A stretch of DNA of 56,433 nucleotides from UBA970 sp049419605 (GCA_049419605.1 JBMSKF010000008.1:1-56433); one strand, 5' to 3'; shown: positions 15,235-24,358, numbered from the stretch's first letter. Made by a program: numbers and translations. The notes: generated from the sequence alone by a model not told the origin.

Positions 15235-17664
15235 ATGAAATTAAAAACCACCTTCGATCCTTCCCGTTTTCCTCCATTACAAGACCAATATTTAAAGTTA
15301 GGATTGGGGTCTTTTTTAATTTTACTAACTTTATTAGGCTTAATTAATCAAGGTATCATAGCCATCATTATTAATGTTGGTTTCGGTTTTTTTATTGGTC
15401 AACTAAGGTTTTTAGGTTACATATTTTTTATTGGTTATGGTTTAGCCTTATTTCTTAATCGACCATTTTTAAAGCTTAAGTGGTCTTTAACATTATTAGG
15501 CATCGGCCTATCTCTTTTAAGTTTACTGTCGATGGCAACCTTAAATGGCTTGGCTTACTTAAATCCAATTCCTGATCTTTCATTGGGAAATTTTACTTCA
15601 GTTTTCCTTTCACAAATCCCTGATTTAAGCACAACCTTTATCGAATTACCGGCCACGATTGGCGGCGGTATGATTGGATACTTTTTAGTAGCGCTTTTAT
15701 CAACATTAAATTTATCAAATATTCAAATGCTACTTTGGATTACTTTATTAATTGTTGGGATTGCACTAAGTCTTGAATTAGTGTGGTTACAAATCATTCG
15801 ATTTACTGCAAAACAAATTGATTTAAAACAAAAAGAAAAGGCTTACTTTCAAAAAATTGCAGAAACTAAACCTAACAAAGAAAAATCATTAATTTACGCT
15901 GAATCTACGGAGAATGGTCAAGGTTTACAAACGTACACAGCGTTATTTCCTGGACAAAGTGTTCAAGGCCTTACGAAAGTAAGATTTCAAAAACAACAGG
16001 TTAATGCACCAATACCTACCGTTCGGAATGAAAACAACGAAGACTCAACTGAACCTTTTGAAACCGCGACGTTATCCTCGACGTATGAGGCTCCTGAAGT
16101 TCCTGACCATGCGATACCTTCAATGCAACCCACCCCATTACAACGGCCAATGATTACGAGGGGACAAAATCAAACAGCTTCTTCAAAATCGAACCAGTAC
16201 CAATTACCATCGCTACAAATGCTGGATACTCGATCTGCATTAAATGATATTGAATTTAACGAACAAACTACTAAAAAGCGAGTAGAAATTCTTAATCAAA
16301 AATTCCTCGCACTAGGCATTGAAGCCTCTATTGTCGACTATCAAATCGGTCCTGCCGTTACCGCGTTCGACGTCAAAATGGATGAAGGATCTCAAATAAG
16401 TCAAGTTAAGCGTGTGATAGGCGATCTTGCTGTTGCGCTTGGTGGTTTCCCTATGTCTTTAAAAGAATTAGTTCCGGGTAAAACCGTAAGTCAGCTTGAA
16501 GTTTTAAATGAAAGAATATCAATGGTTGGTTATAAAGAACTCATGGAAGACTTAAAGGCTCAACCATTATTTCAAAATAAATTTGTATTACCTTTTGGTC
16601 GAAATATTTTAGGGGAAGTCATTGCCTTAACACCTAAAGAAATCATTCATTTATTAGTCGCAGGTTCAAGTGGTAGCGGAAAAACAGTTTTTGTTCATTC
16701 TTTTTTAACATCCATTTTAATGACCGCAACACCAACGGAAGCCAAGATTTTATTAATTGACCCTAAAAAATTTGAATTATCAAAATACAAAAATCTTCCT
16801 CATTTGCTATGTCCAATTATCTCAGATTTTGTTGAAGCAAAAATCGCACTAGAAAGATTGATTGATGAAATGGAATCGCGTTATGAAAAGTTTTTAGAAA
16901 CTGATACCATTTCTTTAGAAACTTATAATCAATTTGCCAGTGAAAATGATCGCGCTCCTTTACCTCTTATTTTTGCAGTGATAGATGAATATAACGACTT
17001 AATTAATGTGAATCCACAAATTAGTGATATTGTTCAACGTTTAGCTCAAAAGTCACGCGCTGCGGGTATCCATCTATTAATTGCGACGCAACGACCAACG
17101 ACGAACATATTAACAGGAAGTATCAAAAATAACTTAGCGACTATCGTTGCACTCCGTGTTAGTAAACAAGTTGATTCTATAACCATGTTGGGCCATGCAG
17201 GGGCAGAAATATTAGGTGGTAATGGAGACATGTATCTCGTGAACCCTCTATTTGCTAGATATGGCGAAATTCGAGTGCAAGCGCCTTACATATCGGATGG
17301 TGAAATTCAGCGTATCTGTGCTTTTATTCGCAACCAAGCCTTACCCCAATATGATGAAAGGTTCCTTAATCTTATTGATAAAACTCCTCAAATCGCCGAT
17401 GCAACTGGTTTACCTACATCATTGAATGAAGCGTTAATTGATCCTCTATACGCTGAAATTAAAGCAGCTGCAAGCTTACGAAATTATGTTTCGATGTCTT
17501 GGATTTCTCGAACCTATAGTACCGGTTATCCCCGAGCATTAAAAATATTTAAACAACTTCAACAAGAAGGTATCATTGATGGCTCATTGGATAATCCTAA
17601 TAATAATCGTGGGCGAAAAGTTTTAGTGAACCCAAACTTTAAAGAAGAAGATGATGAAAAATAA
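15235..17664 (+). CDS. ftsK: DNA translocase FtsK/SpoIIIE
   Basis: FtsK is the membrane-anchored, ATP-driven DNA pump that clears chromosome termini from the division site. The N-terminus has about four to five hydrophobic segments (residues ~20-190), then a variable linker rich in Gln/Pro/Thr (~200-330). The motor has Walker A 'AGSSGSGKT' near residue 480, 'LIDPKKFELS', and Walker B 'IFAVIDEYNDL'. A winged-helix gamma domain closes the 809-residue protein ('MSWISRTYSTGYPRALKIF'). Order RNase J2-FtsK matches the Bacillus rnjB-spoIIIE neighbourhood. ATG 15235 sits right behind a promoter; its stop overlaps acpS by 14 bases. Confidence 0.95.
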   Translation: MKLKTTFDPSRFPPLQDQYLKLGLGSFLILLTLLGLINQGIIAIIINVGFGFFIGQLRFLGYIFFIGYGLALFLNRPFLKLKWSLTLLGIGLSLLSLLSMATLNGLAYLNPIPDLSLGNFTSVFLSQIPDLSTTFIELPATIGGGMIGYFLVALLSTLNLSNIQMLLWITLLIVGIALSLELVWLQIIRFTAKQIDLKQKEKAYFQKIAETKPNKEKSLIYAESTENGQGLQTYTALFPGQSVQGLTKVRFQKQQVNAPIPTVRNENNEDSTEPFETATLSSTYEAPEVPDHAIPSMQPTPLQRPMITRGQNQTASSKSNQYQLPSLQMLDTRSALNDIEFNEQTTKKRVEILNQKFLALGIEASIVDYQIGPAVTAFDVKMDEGSQISQVKRVIGDLAVALGGFPMSLKELVPGKTVSQLEVLNERISMVGYKELMEDLKAQPLFQNKFVLPFGRNILGEVIALTPKEIIHLLVAGSSGSGKTVFVHSFLTSILMTATPTEAKILLIDPKKFELSKYKNLPHLLCPIISDFVEAKIALERLIDEMESRYEKFLETDTISLETYNQFASENDRAPLPLIFAVIDEYNDLINVNPQISDIVQRLAQKSRAAGIHLLIATQRPTTNILTGSIKNNLATIVALRVSKQVDSITMLGHAGAEILGGNGDMYLVNPLFARYGEIRVQAPYISDGEIQRICAFIRNQALPQYDERFLNLIDKTPQIADATGLPTSLNEALIDPLYAEIKAAASLRNYVSMSWISRTYSTGYPRALKIFKQLQQEGIIDGSLDNPNNNRGRKVLVNPNFKEEDDEK

Positions 17665-17992
17665 CTTAAAGATTCAAATTCAAGGCATTGGTATTGATCT
17701 TGCTCGTATTGATCGGTTTAAAGATAAGCCATTATTAGCAAAAAAAATACTTTCAAGCAAAGAATTCATCATTTATCAAAGTCATTCACAACCTGCTCAA
17801 TACTTAGCGGGTCGATTTGCGGCTAAGGAAGCTTTTATAAAAGCTTACCGTAAACCACCATTACAAGATTTAGCCACAATAGAAGTCCTCGCCGATGTAG
17901 ATGGTGCACCATTTATATTATTTAAGAAGAGAAGGTATATGGTTTCCATTTCTCATGATGGTGATTATGCCGTTGCTATGGTTATAATATAA
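17651..17992 (+). CDS. acpS: holo-[acyl-carrier-protein] synthase
   Basis: AcpS transfers 4'-phosphopantetheine from CoA to the serine of acyl carrier protein; its partner ACP is encoded at 34107. 'GIGIDLARIDRF' carries the magnesium-binding Asp, and 'RFAAKEAFIKAY' the conserved Glu and Lys. The 113-residue length is normal, and the end 'VSISHDGDYAVAMVI' matches the family. Two adjacent ATGs (17651 and 17654) are possible starts inside the end of ftsK, giving a 14- or 11-base overlap. It sits apart from the fatty acid operon. Confidence 0.94.
   Translation: MMKNNLKIQIQGIGIDLARIDRFKDKPLLAKKILSSKEFIIYQSHSQPAQYLAGRFAAKEAFIKAYRKPPLQDLATIEVLADVDGAPFILFKKRRYMVSISHDGDYAVAMVII
17983..17988 (+). promoter_or_regulatory. 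possible -10 box of pulA
   Basis: TATAAT in the last codons of acpS, 16 bases ahead of the pulA ATG. The leader would be about 10 bases and contains no Shine-Dalgarno. Confidence 0.4.
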
Positions 17993-18004
17993 CGGGTTAA
18001 TAAA

Positions 18005-20119
18005 ATGAATATGTACCAAGTTAAATTAGTCAGTCCATTTGATGTTGTCTACTTAACCAATCAGCCTTTAACGCCTTTACAAATTCAATCCCTTAGAATC
18101 CTCATCGATTCCAGGGATTTACTACGTTTAGTTCTAGTCAAAGAAGAAAAGTTAAATCATGATTATACTTATCATTTTCGCTCTCCTAATCCCTTTCAAC
18201 TAGGTCATCATTATGGATTTGTAGTTGAACAAATAGGAACCTTAGCAATCAATGTTGAAGCGTTAATGCATGTTAGTTCCTTTGAAAAGGAATTTGATGC
18301 CTCTAATGAACAATTAGGATATCAATATCACTCCTCTTCAACGCTTTTTCAAGTATGGGCCCCTCTTGCCTCCTCTGTAGATCTATTATTTTTTAACCTT
18401 CAAGGTGAAAAGCAATCTACTTATCCGATGAAAAGAAAACCAAACGGAGTTTATTTTTGTGAAGTGAAGGGAAACCTAGATGGTCAATATTATCGTTATG
18501 GTATTGTCAATCATGGACTTTATCAAGAAACCATCGATCCTTACAGTTCAGCATTAAGCCAAAATAGTATTTATAGCGTTGTGATTAACTTAGACGCTCT
18601 TAAATTGGAAATGAATGACCAATCCTTACCGTCCTTTAATAATTATCAAGATGCCATTATCTATGAAGCCCACGTTAGGGATTTATCTAGCGATTTATCT
18701 ATGCCATTTGTTCATCCTCGAACCTTTTTAGGGGCCACAGAAAAGAATTTAAAAACCAAACAAAATCATTCCATTGGTTTTGACTATTTGAAATCTTTAG
18801 GCATCACCCATCTACAATTGCTACCCGTCACAGATTATCGAAGTGTCAATGAATTTGATAGCCTACTTTCCTATAATTGGGGTTATGACCCTTACCATTA
18901 TTTTGCTCTAGAAGGAAGTTTTGCATCGAAGCCATTAGATCCAACATCACGAATTCGCGATTTTTTAAAACTTGTCAGTGAGTATCACCACGCAGGTATT
19001 CGCATTAATATCGATGTGGTTTATAACCATGTTTATGATTATCAACATAGTCCTTTTGAAAAAATCGTTCCTGGTTATTATTTCCGTAAACTTCCAAATG
19101 GGCAAATGAGCAATGGGTCTTATTGTGGCAATGATTTGGCCTCTGAAAAAATCATGGTACGTCACTTAATTGTTCATGCAGCGGTTCATACTGTTTCTAC
19201 CTACCATATTGATGGTTTTCGCTTTGATTTGATGGGAATTATTGATCGCGAAACGCTTTATCAAATTCAGAAAAAAGTGAGAAAAATTAAACCTGATTTT
19301 ATGTTGTATGGCGAAGGTTGGAATATGCCCACCCATTTACCGATTGAAATGAAGGGCATCACAGAAAACAGTGCCTTACTTCCAGAATTTGCTTTTTTTA
19401 ATGATTATTTCCGGAATACATTAAAAGGTGGCAATAATGACCATGACCTTCATGTCCCTGGTTTTGCTACCGGAAATATCGAGGCTGGTCATGATTTACC
19501 TGCTTTAATACTTGGATCGTATCATCCTCAATTTGGACCTGCAAAAGTCAGTTCACCACAACAATCCATTAATTATGTTGAGTGCCATGATAATAATACT
19601 TTTTTTGATAAACTTGTTGGTTGCCAACCTCATGAAGGGGAAATGTTCCACCTTCGCCGAATCATCTTTGCAAATAGTTTGATTTTATTTTCAAACGGAA
19701 TTCCTTTTTTTCATATGGCTCAAGAAGTCGGTGGAAGTAAAAATGGTGACCATAATTCCTTTCAGTCTGGTGACAACATTAATCAATTTCAATATCGCCT
19801 TCTTGATGAACGACAATGGATGGTTAAAACCTTTCAAGATCTTATTGCCTTGAGAAAAGAATTTAGAAAACATGCCCCTCAAGGATGGCAACCATCCGAT
19901 TTAACGATTCACCGTTTATCCCATGGAGCCGTCACTGTTGAATATCGAATAGGTGGTCAGCATTATGTGTTGATTTGGAACCCTTCACTGCACCAAATTT
20001 TAATGCCAAGTCCATTGCAAACTTTACCATTAATCTTTGATGGAGAGTCTAGAGTCCATCATGTAGAAAATTTTACACACATCCCTCCATTACGCTTTTT
20101 AATGTTGAAACAATCTTAA
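18005..20119 (+). CDS. pulA: type I pullulanase
   Basis: This 704-residue glycoside hydrolase family 13 enzyme hydrolyses alpha-1,6 branches of pullulan, glycogen or limit dextrins. The type I pullulanase signature 'YNWGYDP' (near residue 291) is present. GH13 regions follow in order: 'DVVYNHVYD' (I), 'GFRFDLMGI' (II, nucleophile Asp ~408), 'YGEGWN' (III, acid/base Glu ~437) and 'VECHDNNT' (IV). An N-terminal carbohydrate-binding-like domain (CBM48 position, residues ~105-190) precedes the barrel. There is no signal peptide, so it acts on cytoplasmic glycogen-like or imported glucans. No neighbouring amylase or transporter is visible. A second ATG at 18011 is an alternative start. Confidence 0.94.
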   Translation: MNMYQVKLVSPFDVVYLTNQPLTPLQIQSLRILIDSRDLLRLVLVKEEKLNHDYTYHFRSPNPFQLGHHYGFVVEQIGTLAINVEALMHVSSFEKEFDASNEQLGYQYHSSSTLFQVWAPLASSVDLLFFNLQGEKQSTYPMKRKPNGVYFCEVKGNLDGQYYRYGIVNHGLYQETIDPYSSALSQNSIYSVVINLDALKLEMNDQSLPSFNNYQDAIIYEAHVRDLSSDLSMPFVHPRTFLGATEKNLKTKQNHSIGFDYLKSLGITHLQLLPVTDYRSVNEFDSLLSYNWGYDPYHYFALEGSFASKPLDPTSRIRDFLKLVSEYHHAGIRINIDVVYNHVYDYQHSPFEKIVPGYYFRKLPNGQMSNGSYCGNDLASEKIMVRHLIVHAAVHTVSTYHIDGFRFDLMGIIDRETLYQIQKKVRKIKPDFMLYGEGWNMPTHLPIEMKGITENSALLPEFAFFNDYFRNTLKGGNNDHDLHVPGFATGNIEAGHDLPALILGSYHPQFGPAKVSSPQQSINYVECHDNNTFFDKLVGCQPHEGEMFHLRRIIFANSLILFSNGIPFFHMAQEVGGSKNGDHNSFQSGDNINQFQYRLLDERQWMVKTFQDLIALRKEFRKHAPQGWQPSDLTIHRLSHGAVTVEYRIGGQHYVLIWNPSLHQILMPSPLQTLPLIFDGESRVHHVENFTHIPPLRFLMLKQS

Positions 20120-20157
20120 GAAAAAAATGGGATTGATGGTGTCATAACCTGCATACA

Positions 20158-20182
20158 ATATTGAATCATGGAGGTTCAATAT
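20158..20182 (+). repeat. 8-bp perfect inverted repeat with Shine-Dalgarno in loop and start codon in stem
   Basis: ATATTGAA (20158-20165) and TTCAATAT (20175-20182) are perfect inverted arms around TCATGGAGG. The loop presents the Shine-Dalgarno GGAGG (20170-20174), and the 3' arm includes the first two bases of the next gene's ATG (20181). As RNA it would restrict initiation; as DNA it could be an operator. TACAAT at 20154-20159 may be a -10 box. Confidence 0.6.
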
Positions 20183-20459
20183 GATTTCGAATGTCATGGT
20201 CATTGGTCTAATTGATGAACCTATTAAAGATAATGTTCGCTATATTAAGATTCAACGTCCTTATAAAAATCAGCAAGGGATTTTTATTGAAGACAAAATT
20301 CCTATTCAACATTGGACAAGGGCAACCAATCAATATTTTATGACGATGAGGATTGGTACCTTGATCGGGGTGAAAGGTCGATTAGAAGTTGTCGAAGGAA
20401 TTGGTCCTACGATTATTTGTGACTTTTTAGAACCGCTACACTTGCCTTTGAAATCTTAA
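20181..20459 (+). CDS. small OB-fold, single-strand-binding-like protein
   Basis: A 92-residue protein resembling the N-terminal OB-fold of single-stranded DNA-binding proteins. 'MVIGLIDEPIKDN' (the SSB-like first strand 'vvliGrL..dPe'), 'IPIQHWTRATNQYF' (SSB 'i.....k.Ae....l.kG') and 'IGTLIGVKGRLEV' (SSB 'KG..v.V.G.l') follow in the right order, but there is no acidic SSB tail. This is pattern-level similarity, so SSB-like or PriB-like is a guess. It lies between pulA and plsC and has GGAGG 6 bases before the ATG within an inverted repeat. Its function is not known. Confidence 0.65.
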   Translation: MISNVMVIGLIDEPIKDNVRYIKIQRPYKNQQGIFIEDKIPIQHWTRATNQYFMTMRIGTLIGVKGRLEVVEGIGPTIICDFLEPLHLPLKS

Positions 20460-20485
20460 CAATACCCATTAAAATCTTGTAAAAT
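20456..20485 (+). promoter_or_regulatory. promoter of plsC, leaderless type
   Basis: TTAACA (20456-20461) and TAAAAT (20480-20485), 18-base spacer, end 6 bases before the plsC ATG. Transcription would begin at the A of the start codon or within a base of it. Confidence 0.5.
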
Positions 20486-20491
20486 GAGGAT

Positions 20492-21241
20492 ATGGTTAAA
20501 TATCTTCGTTTAGGATTTCGTTTGTTACTAGAACTTTTTGCTGGTTATCTTTTTATTATTTTACCGAATGTTTGGTTTAAACGTCGTATCCCATTAGAAA
20601 AACGATATACCAGTTTACGAAAGATTATTCATGGTCTGTATAAGACATTAAGGATAAAACTTTACATTAATGACCCTAGCGTCACAATGGATAAGGGGCC
20701 TTATTTTATTGTTTGTAATCATCATTCGATGTTAGATCCATTCCTCTTAATCTATTTATTTGAACATCCTGTTCGATTTATTGCAAAAAAGGAAGTTCGC
20801 CGTCTTTTGATTTTCGGCGATGCAACCGCATCCATCGATGCTTTATTTATTAATCGAAAAAGTGTTCGTTCCCAACTTCATTCTTTAGAGACAATGAAAG
20901 AAAGTTTAATCAAAAAAGATACGCATTGGCTTGCCTTTCCTGAAGCAACTAGGAATAAACAATATTCAAACCCGATGTTACCTTTTAAAGCAGGAACTTT
21001 TAAACAGGCTATGGAAGCAAAGGCAACCATTCTTCCGATGGTAACATATGGTTTTTTTCGCCCCTTAGACCCCAAAATTGATTGGAAACAATATCCTGTT
21101 CAGGTTGAATTTTTAGATAAAATTACTCCTGAAATGTACGAAGGTAAATCTACCATTGAAGTCGCAGAAATGATCAGAAATTTAATGCAAATTAGAAGTG
21201 ATAAAATTAGATTACACGATGCTGCATTACCGAGGAAATAA
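20492..21241 (+). CDS. plsC: 1-acyl-sn-glycerol-3-phosphate acyltransferase (PlsC-type)
   Basis: PlsC acylates lysophosphatidic acid at position 2 to make phosphatidate, using acyl chains that the downstream fatty acid operon could supply. The acyltransferase motif I HX4D is H77-D82 in 'CNHHSMLDPF', and motif III is 'FPEATRNKQ' (usual FPEGTR with Gly to Ala). A hydrophobic segment at residues ~11-28 anchors it in the membrane. The 249-residue length fits. The gene begins directly behind a TAAAAT box, and is followed by pdp with a 3-base gap. Confidence 0.9.
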   Translation: MVKYLRLGFRLLLELFAGYLFIILPNVWFKRRIPLEKRYTSLRKIIHGLYKTLRIKLYINDPSVTMDKGPYFIVCNHHSMLDPFLLIYLFEHPVRFIAKKEVRRLLIFGDATASIDALFINRKSVRSQLHSLETMKESLIKKDTHWLAFPEATRNKQYSNPMLPFKAGTFKQAMEAKATILPMVTYGFFRPLDPKIDWKQYPVQVEFLDKITPEMYEGKSTIEVAEMIRNLMQIRSDKIRLHDAALPRK

Positions 21242-21244
21242 ATT

Positions 21245-22549
21245 ATGTTTAATATTCTGACGATCATTGATCTTAAAGCCAATAAACAACCCCTTACCAA
21301 AGAAATGATTGTTTATTTTGTCCATGGTTATACCAACGGTTCGATTCCAGATTATCAAATAGCCTCATTATTAATGGCAATTAAGTTAAATGGAATGAAT
21401 GAACAAGAAACCGCTTGGTTAACTGAAGCAATGGTATCGAGTGGTGAAGTCGTTGACTTATCAGGAATCGAAGGTATTACCATCGATAAACATTCAACCG
21501 GTGGTGTTGGTGATAAAACTTCGCTTGTAGTCGGTCCGATTGTGGCTGCATTAGGTTTAAAACTTGCCAAGATGTCAGGTCGAGGGCTAGGCCATACTGG
21601 TGGAACGATTGATAAACTTGAATCGATTCCGGGTTTTACAACTTCATTATCATCTGCCCAATTTAAACGTCAAGTCAACCAAATTGGGATGGCGATTATT
21701 GGTCAAACCCAAACGTTAGTGCCTGCCGATAAAAAATTATATGCATTAAGAGATGTCACCGGGACTGTTGAATCGATTCCTTTAATTTCCAGTTCAATCA
21801 TGAGTAAAAAAATAGCCTCTGGTGCTCAGGCAATCCTTTTGGATGTCAAGTTTGGTTCAGGCGCCTTTATGAAAACCATCGATGCTGCAAAAATTCTTGC
21901 GAAGGCAATGGTGAATATTGGCCGCTCACTTGGTAGGGATACTCGTGCGATGCTCACGGACATGGATCAACCTCTCGGATTGGCAATAGGTAACCGCAAC
22001 GAAGTCTTAGAAGCTGCTCATACGCTTCAACTAAAAGGTCCTGCTGATTTATTAGAATTATGTGTTCAAGCGTGTTCAAAACTTTTAATTCAAGCAAAGC
22101 AAGCGACTCACATGGATGAAGCCAGAATGAAAGTAATGGAAGTTCTATCCTCCGGAAAAGCCTATGCAAAATTCCTTGATTTTATTCAGGCTCAAGGTGG
22201 TCAATTTGAAATGTTAAAAAAACCTGATTTATTAAAAACAAAATTTGAACATCAAATTCTAAGTACAACAGTAGGTTATATCCATCACATCAATGCCTTA
22301 TCCCTTGGACAAGCAGCTTCCTTATTGGGTGCGGGTCGCTTAACCAAAGAGTCTGTAATTGATCCTAATGCCGGCATCATGCTTCATCATAAAATTGGTG
22401 ATCGAGTTCAAAAAGGAACGATCTTGGCTACTTTATCAACCAATTTAACGATGAATAAAGAACTCCTTCAAGACATCCAAAATGCATTTATTATTCAAGA
22501 TAAGCCTATTAAATCTCAAGCGATTGTTCATGCTTGGATCGAATCATGA
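21245..22549 (+). CDS. pdp: pyrimidine-nucleoside phosphorylase
   Basis: This enzyme phosphorolyses uridine, deoxyuridine and thymidine in nucleoside salvage. The signature 'SGRGLGHTGGTIDKLESIPG' (near residues 113-132) and 'KHSTGGVGDKTSLVVGPI' (~80-97) are typical of the Pdp/DeoA family. The 434-residue length matches Bacillus Pdp. The C-terminal domain ('GAGRLTKESVIDPNAGI') is intact. It is tightly placed after plsC, and its TGA overlaps the dtd ATG, so it belongs to a plsC-pdp-dtd-mnmA transcription unit. Thymidine-specific DeoA is an alternative name. Confidence 0.93.
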   Translation: MFNILTIIDLKANKQPLTKEMIVYFVHGYTNGSIPDYQIASLLMAIKLNGMNEQETAWLTEAMVSSGEVVDLSGIEGITIDKHSTGGVGDKTSLVVGPIVAALGLKLAKMSGRGLGHTGGTIDKLESIPGFTTSLSSAQFKRQVNQIGMAIIGQTQTLVPADKKLYALRDVTGTVESIPLISSSIMSKKIASGAQAILLDVKFGSGAFMKTIDAAKILAKAMVNIGRSLGRDTRAMLTDMDQPLGLAIGNRNEVLEAAHTLQLKGPADLLELCVQACSKLLIQAKQATHMDEARMKVMEVLSSGKAYAKFLDFIQAQGGQFEMLKKPDLLKTKFEHQILSTTVGYIHHINALSLGQAASLLGAGRLTKESVIDPNAGIMLHHKIGDRVQKGTILATLSTNLTMNKELLQDIQNAFIIQDKPIKSQAIVHAWIES

Positions 22550-22992
22550 AATTTGTCATTCAAATTGTTAAATCATCAGTTTTATCCATTCAAAGCAAAC
22601 GCATTACGCAGATCTCTAAAGGGATGGTTGCTTTCGTTGGTTATCACCATTCCGATTCGCCTGCAGTGGTCCATCGATTAGTCAACAAACTACTCCAACT
22701 TCGCATTTTTCCAGATTCCAATGGAAAAACCAATTTAACGGTTCATGATATTCAAGGTGATATCTTGTGCGTCCCCAATTTTACCCTTTATGCAGATGTT
22801 AAATCTAGTCGGCGACCCTCCTTTATCAATGCTGCAAAACCCGAAGTTGCAAACCAATTATTTTTACTTACCAAAGAACTCATGATTGCGTCATATCCTC
22901 GGGTTCAATTTGGTGAATTTGGTGCTGATATGAGCGTTGAAGTTCACAATGATGGACCTTTTACTTTAATATTAGATAGTGATGAACAATAA
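22546..22992 (+). CDS. dtd: D-aminoacyl-tRNA deacylase
   Basis: Dtd hydrolyses D-aminoacyl-tRNA and mischarged glycyl-tRNA(Ala), recycling tRNA in the cytoplasm. The 148-residue protein has 'NFTLYADVKSSRRPSF' (family S-Q-F-T-L-Y-G-x-x-x-x-G-x-R-P-S-F, with the usual Gln replaced by Asn) and 'GADMSVEVHNDGPFTL' (family GxxMxVxLxNDGPVT). I place the start at ATG 22546, which gives the standard MKFVIQ start and ATGA overlap with pdp; the frame extends to a TTG further upstream. It is close to the alanyl-tRNA synthetase gene, whose errors it can correct. Confidence 0.93.
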   Translation: MKFVIQIVKSSVLSIQSKRITQISKGMVAFVGYHHSDSPAVVHRLVNKLLQLRIFPDSNGKTNLTVHDIQGDILCVPNFTLYADVKSSRRPSFINAAKPEVANQLFLLTKELMIASYPRVQFGEFGADMSVEVHNDGPFTLILDSDEQ

Positions 22993-24127
22993 AAATATAC
23001 GCGTGATGATTGGGTTAAGTGGTGGAGTTGACTCTGCTGTTTCCGCCTATTTACTCAAAGAGCAAGGTTATGATGTCATTGCCGGTTTTATGCGTAATTG
23101 GGATGCTTTAGCAAATGCTGATCAATTAGGCAACCCCACACTCAATCAAGATTTATGTCCTCAAGAGGTCGATTATCAAGATGCTCAACTCGTTGCAGAT
23201 AAACTAGGCATTCCTTTATATCGGATTGATTTTATTAAAGAATATTGGGATCATGTTTTTTCTTTCTTTCTGAAAGAATACGAACGTGGAAGGACACCTA
23301 ATCCAGATATCCTATGTAATAAATACATTAAGTTTGATGCTTTTTACCAATTTGCAAAATCTCATGGTGCCTCTTTAATTGCGATGGGGCATTATGCAAA
23401 AAGAGTTGATCATCCTGATGGTTTAGCCGGCATGCATTTATCGATTGATGATAATAAAGATCAAACTTATTTTTTATCGCAAATATCACAAACTCAACTT
23501 GCTCATACCTTATTTCCCTTGGCTGAAATACCTAAAGAAGAAGTACGGCGCATCGCCAAATCGTTAAATCTTGCAGTCGCAGAAAAGAAAGATTCAACAG
23601 GGGTCTGTTTTATTGGAGAACGTAATTTTAGAGAGTTTTTAAAAAACTACATTCCTGCCCAGCCAGGTATCATGATTGATATTGAAACTAAACAACCGGT
23701 GGGTCACCATGAGGGTGTTTACTACTATACAATCGGTCAGCGAAAAGGTTTAGGTATTGGTGGTTCAAAATCACTCGGCAGTGATAAATGGTTTGTTGTA
23801 AAAAAAGATGTTAAAAACAATTTACTTTATGTTGCGCAGGGAGAAGATAATCATTATTTGTTATCCGATGAAATCACCGTCGGATCTCTGAATTGGATTC
23901 GTACCATTCCAAAAATGGGGAAAATTTATCTTGCAAGATTTCGTCATCGACAAACGCTATTACCTGTGACCGTTAAATCACTGACTGACCAAACACTCAC
24001 GTTATCATTTCCTGTAGGATATAAAGCGATTACACCTGGTCAAGGTGCCGTCTTATATAGTCAAGGTGAATGTTTAGGTGGTGGCCTCATTGATCAAATT
24101 TACTACCAAGGTCAGCAACGACTTTAA
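22982..24127 (+). CDS. mnmA: tRNA-specific 2-thiouridylase MnmA
   Basis: MnmA adds sulfur to U34 of tRNA-Lys, -Glu and -Gln. The N-terminal PP-loop ATPase motif 'GLSGGVDSAV' is at residues ~11-20. The two catalytic cysteines lie in 'PDILCNKYIKFD' and 'STGVCFIGERNFREFL'. The 381-residue protein has the typical C-terminal barrel. ATG 22982 overlaps dtd by 11 bases; a GTG at 22979 is in frame just ahead. The sulfur donor is not encoded here. Confidence 0.95.
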   Translation: MNNKNIRVMIGLSGGVDSAVSAYLLKEQGYDVIAGFMRNWDALANADQLGNPTLNQDLCPQEVDYQDAQLVADKLGIPLYRIDFIKEYWDHVFSFFLKEYERGRTPNPDILCNKYIKFDAFYQFAKSHGASLIAMGHYAKRVDHPDGLAGMHLSIDDNKDQTYFLSQISQTQLAHTLFPLAEIPKEEVRRIAKSLNLAVAEKKDSTGVCFIGERNFREFLKNYIPAQPGIMIDIETKQPVGHHEGVYYYTIGQRKGLGIGGSKSLGSDKWFVVKKDVKNNLLYVAQGEDNHYLLSDEITVGSLNWIRTIPKMGKIYLARFRHRQTLLPVTVKSLTDQTLTLSFPVGYKAITPGQGAVLYSQGECLGGGLIDQIYYQGQQRL

Positions 24128-24129
24128 TA

Positions 24130-24138
24130 TGTTATAAT
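24130..24138 (+). promoter_or_regulatory. extended -10 promoter of the T-box alaS unit
   Basis: TG-T-TATAAT directly after the mnmA stop codon places the start near 24145, at the base of T-box stem I. Confidence 0.65.
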
Positions 24139-24145
24139 TTTCTAT

Positions 24146-24343
24146 ATTGAAGCCAATCATTTGCAGTGTTACTAGCGACAACGATATGGTGAAAGCGTTG
24201 AACATTGCTCTCGAGCGCCACTTCAATCTAAGCAACTAATCATTGCCGTTTACCGCGTTAAGGTTAAAGAGTGCATTGTGAAAATCACAATGAACAAGGA
24301 TGGTACCGCGATCAATTCGTTCCTTGCGTAGGTACTTTTTTTC
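24146..24343 (+). promoter_or_regulatory. T-box riboswitch (alanine) upstream of alaS
   Basis: Stem I closes with ATTGAAG (24146-24152) and CTTCAAT (24221-24227). The likely specifier GCT (Ala, 24207-24209) follows AACATT on the 3' side of stem I. A stem III, CATTGTGA/TCACAATG (24274-24292), precedes the T-box motif AAGGATGGTACCGCG (24296-24310), one base off the usual AAGGGTGG form. The UGGU bulge matches a tRNA-Ala ending ACCA. Terminator arms GTACC (24303-24307) and GGTAC (24331-24335) are followed by a T run. Uncharged tRNA-Ala should stabilise the antiterminator and induce alaS. Confidence 0.9.
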
Positions 24344-24358
24344 TTTAAAGGAGAAATG

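Noticed and set aside
24190..24203. Near match to a CcpA catabolite site (TGAAAGCG core)
   Set aside because: It lies inside stem I of the alanine T-box, the last two positions do not fit, and alaS has no reason for catabolite control.
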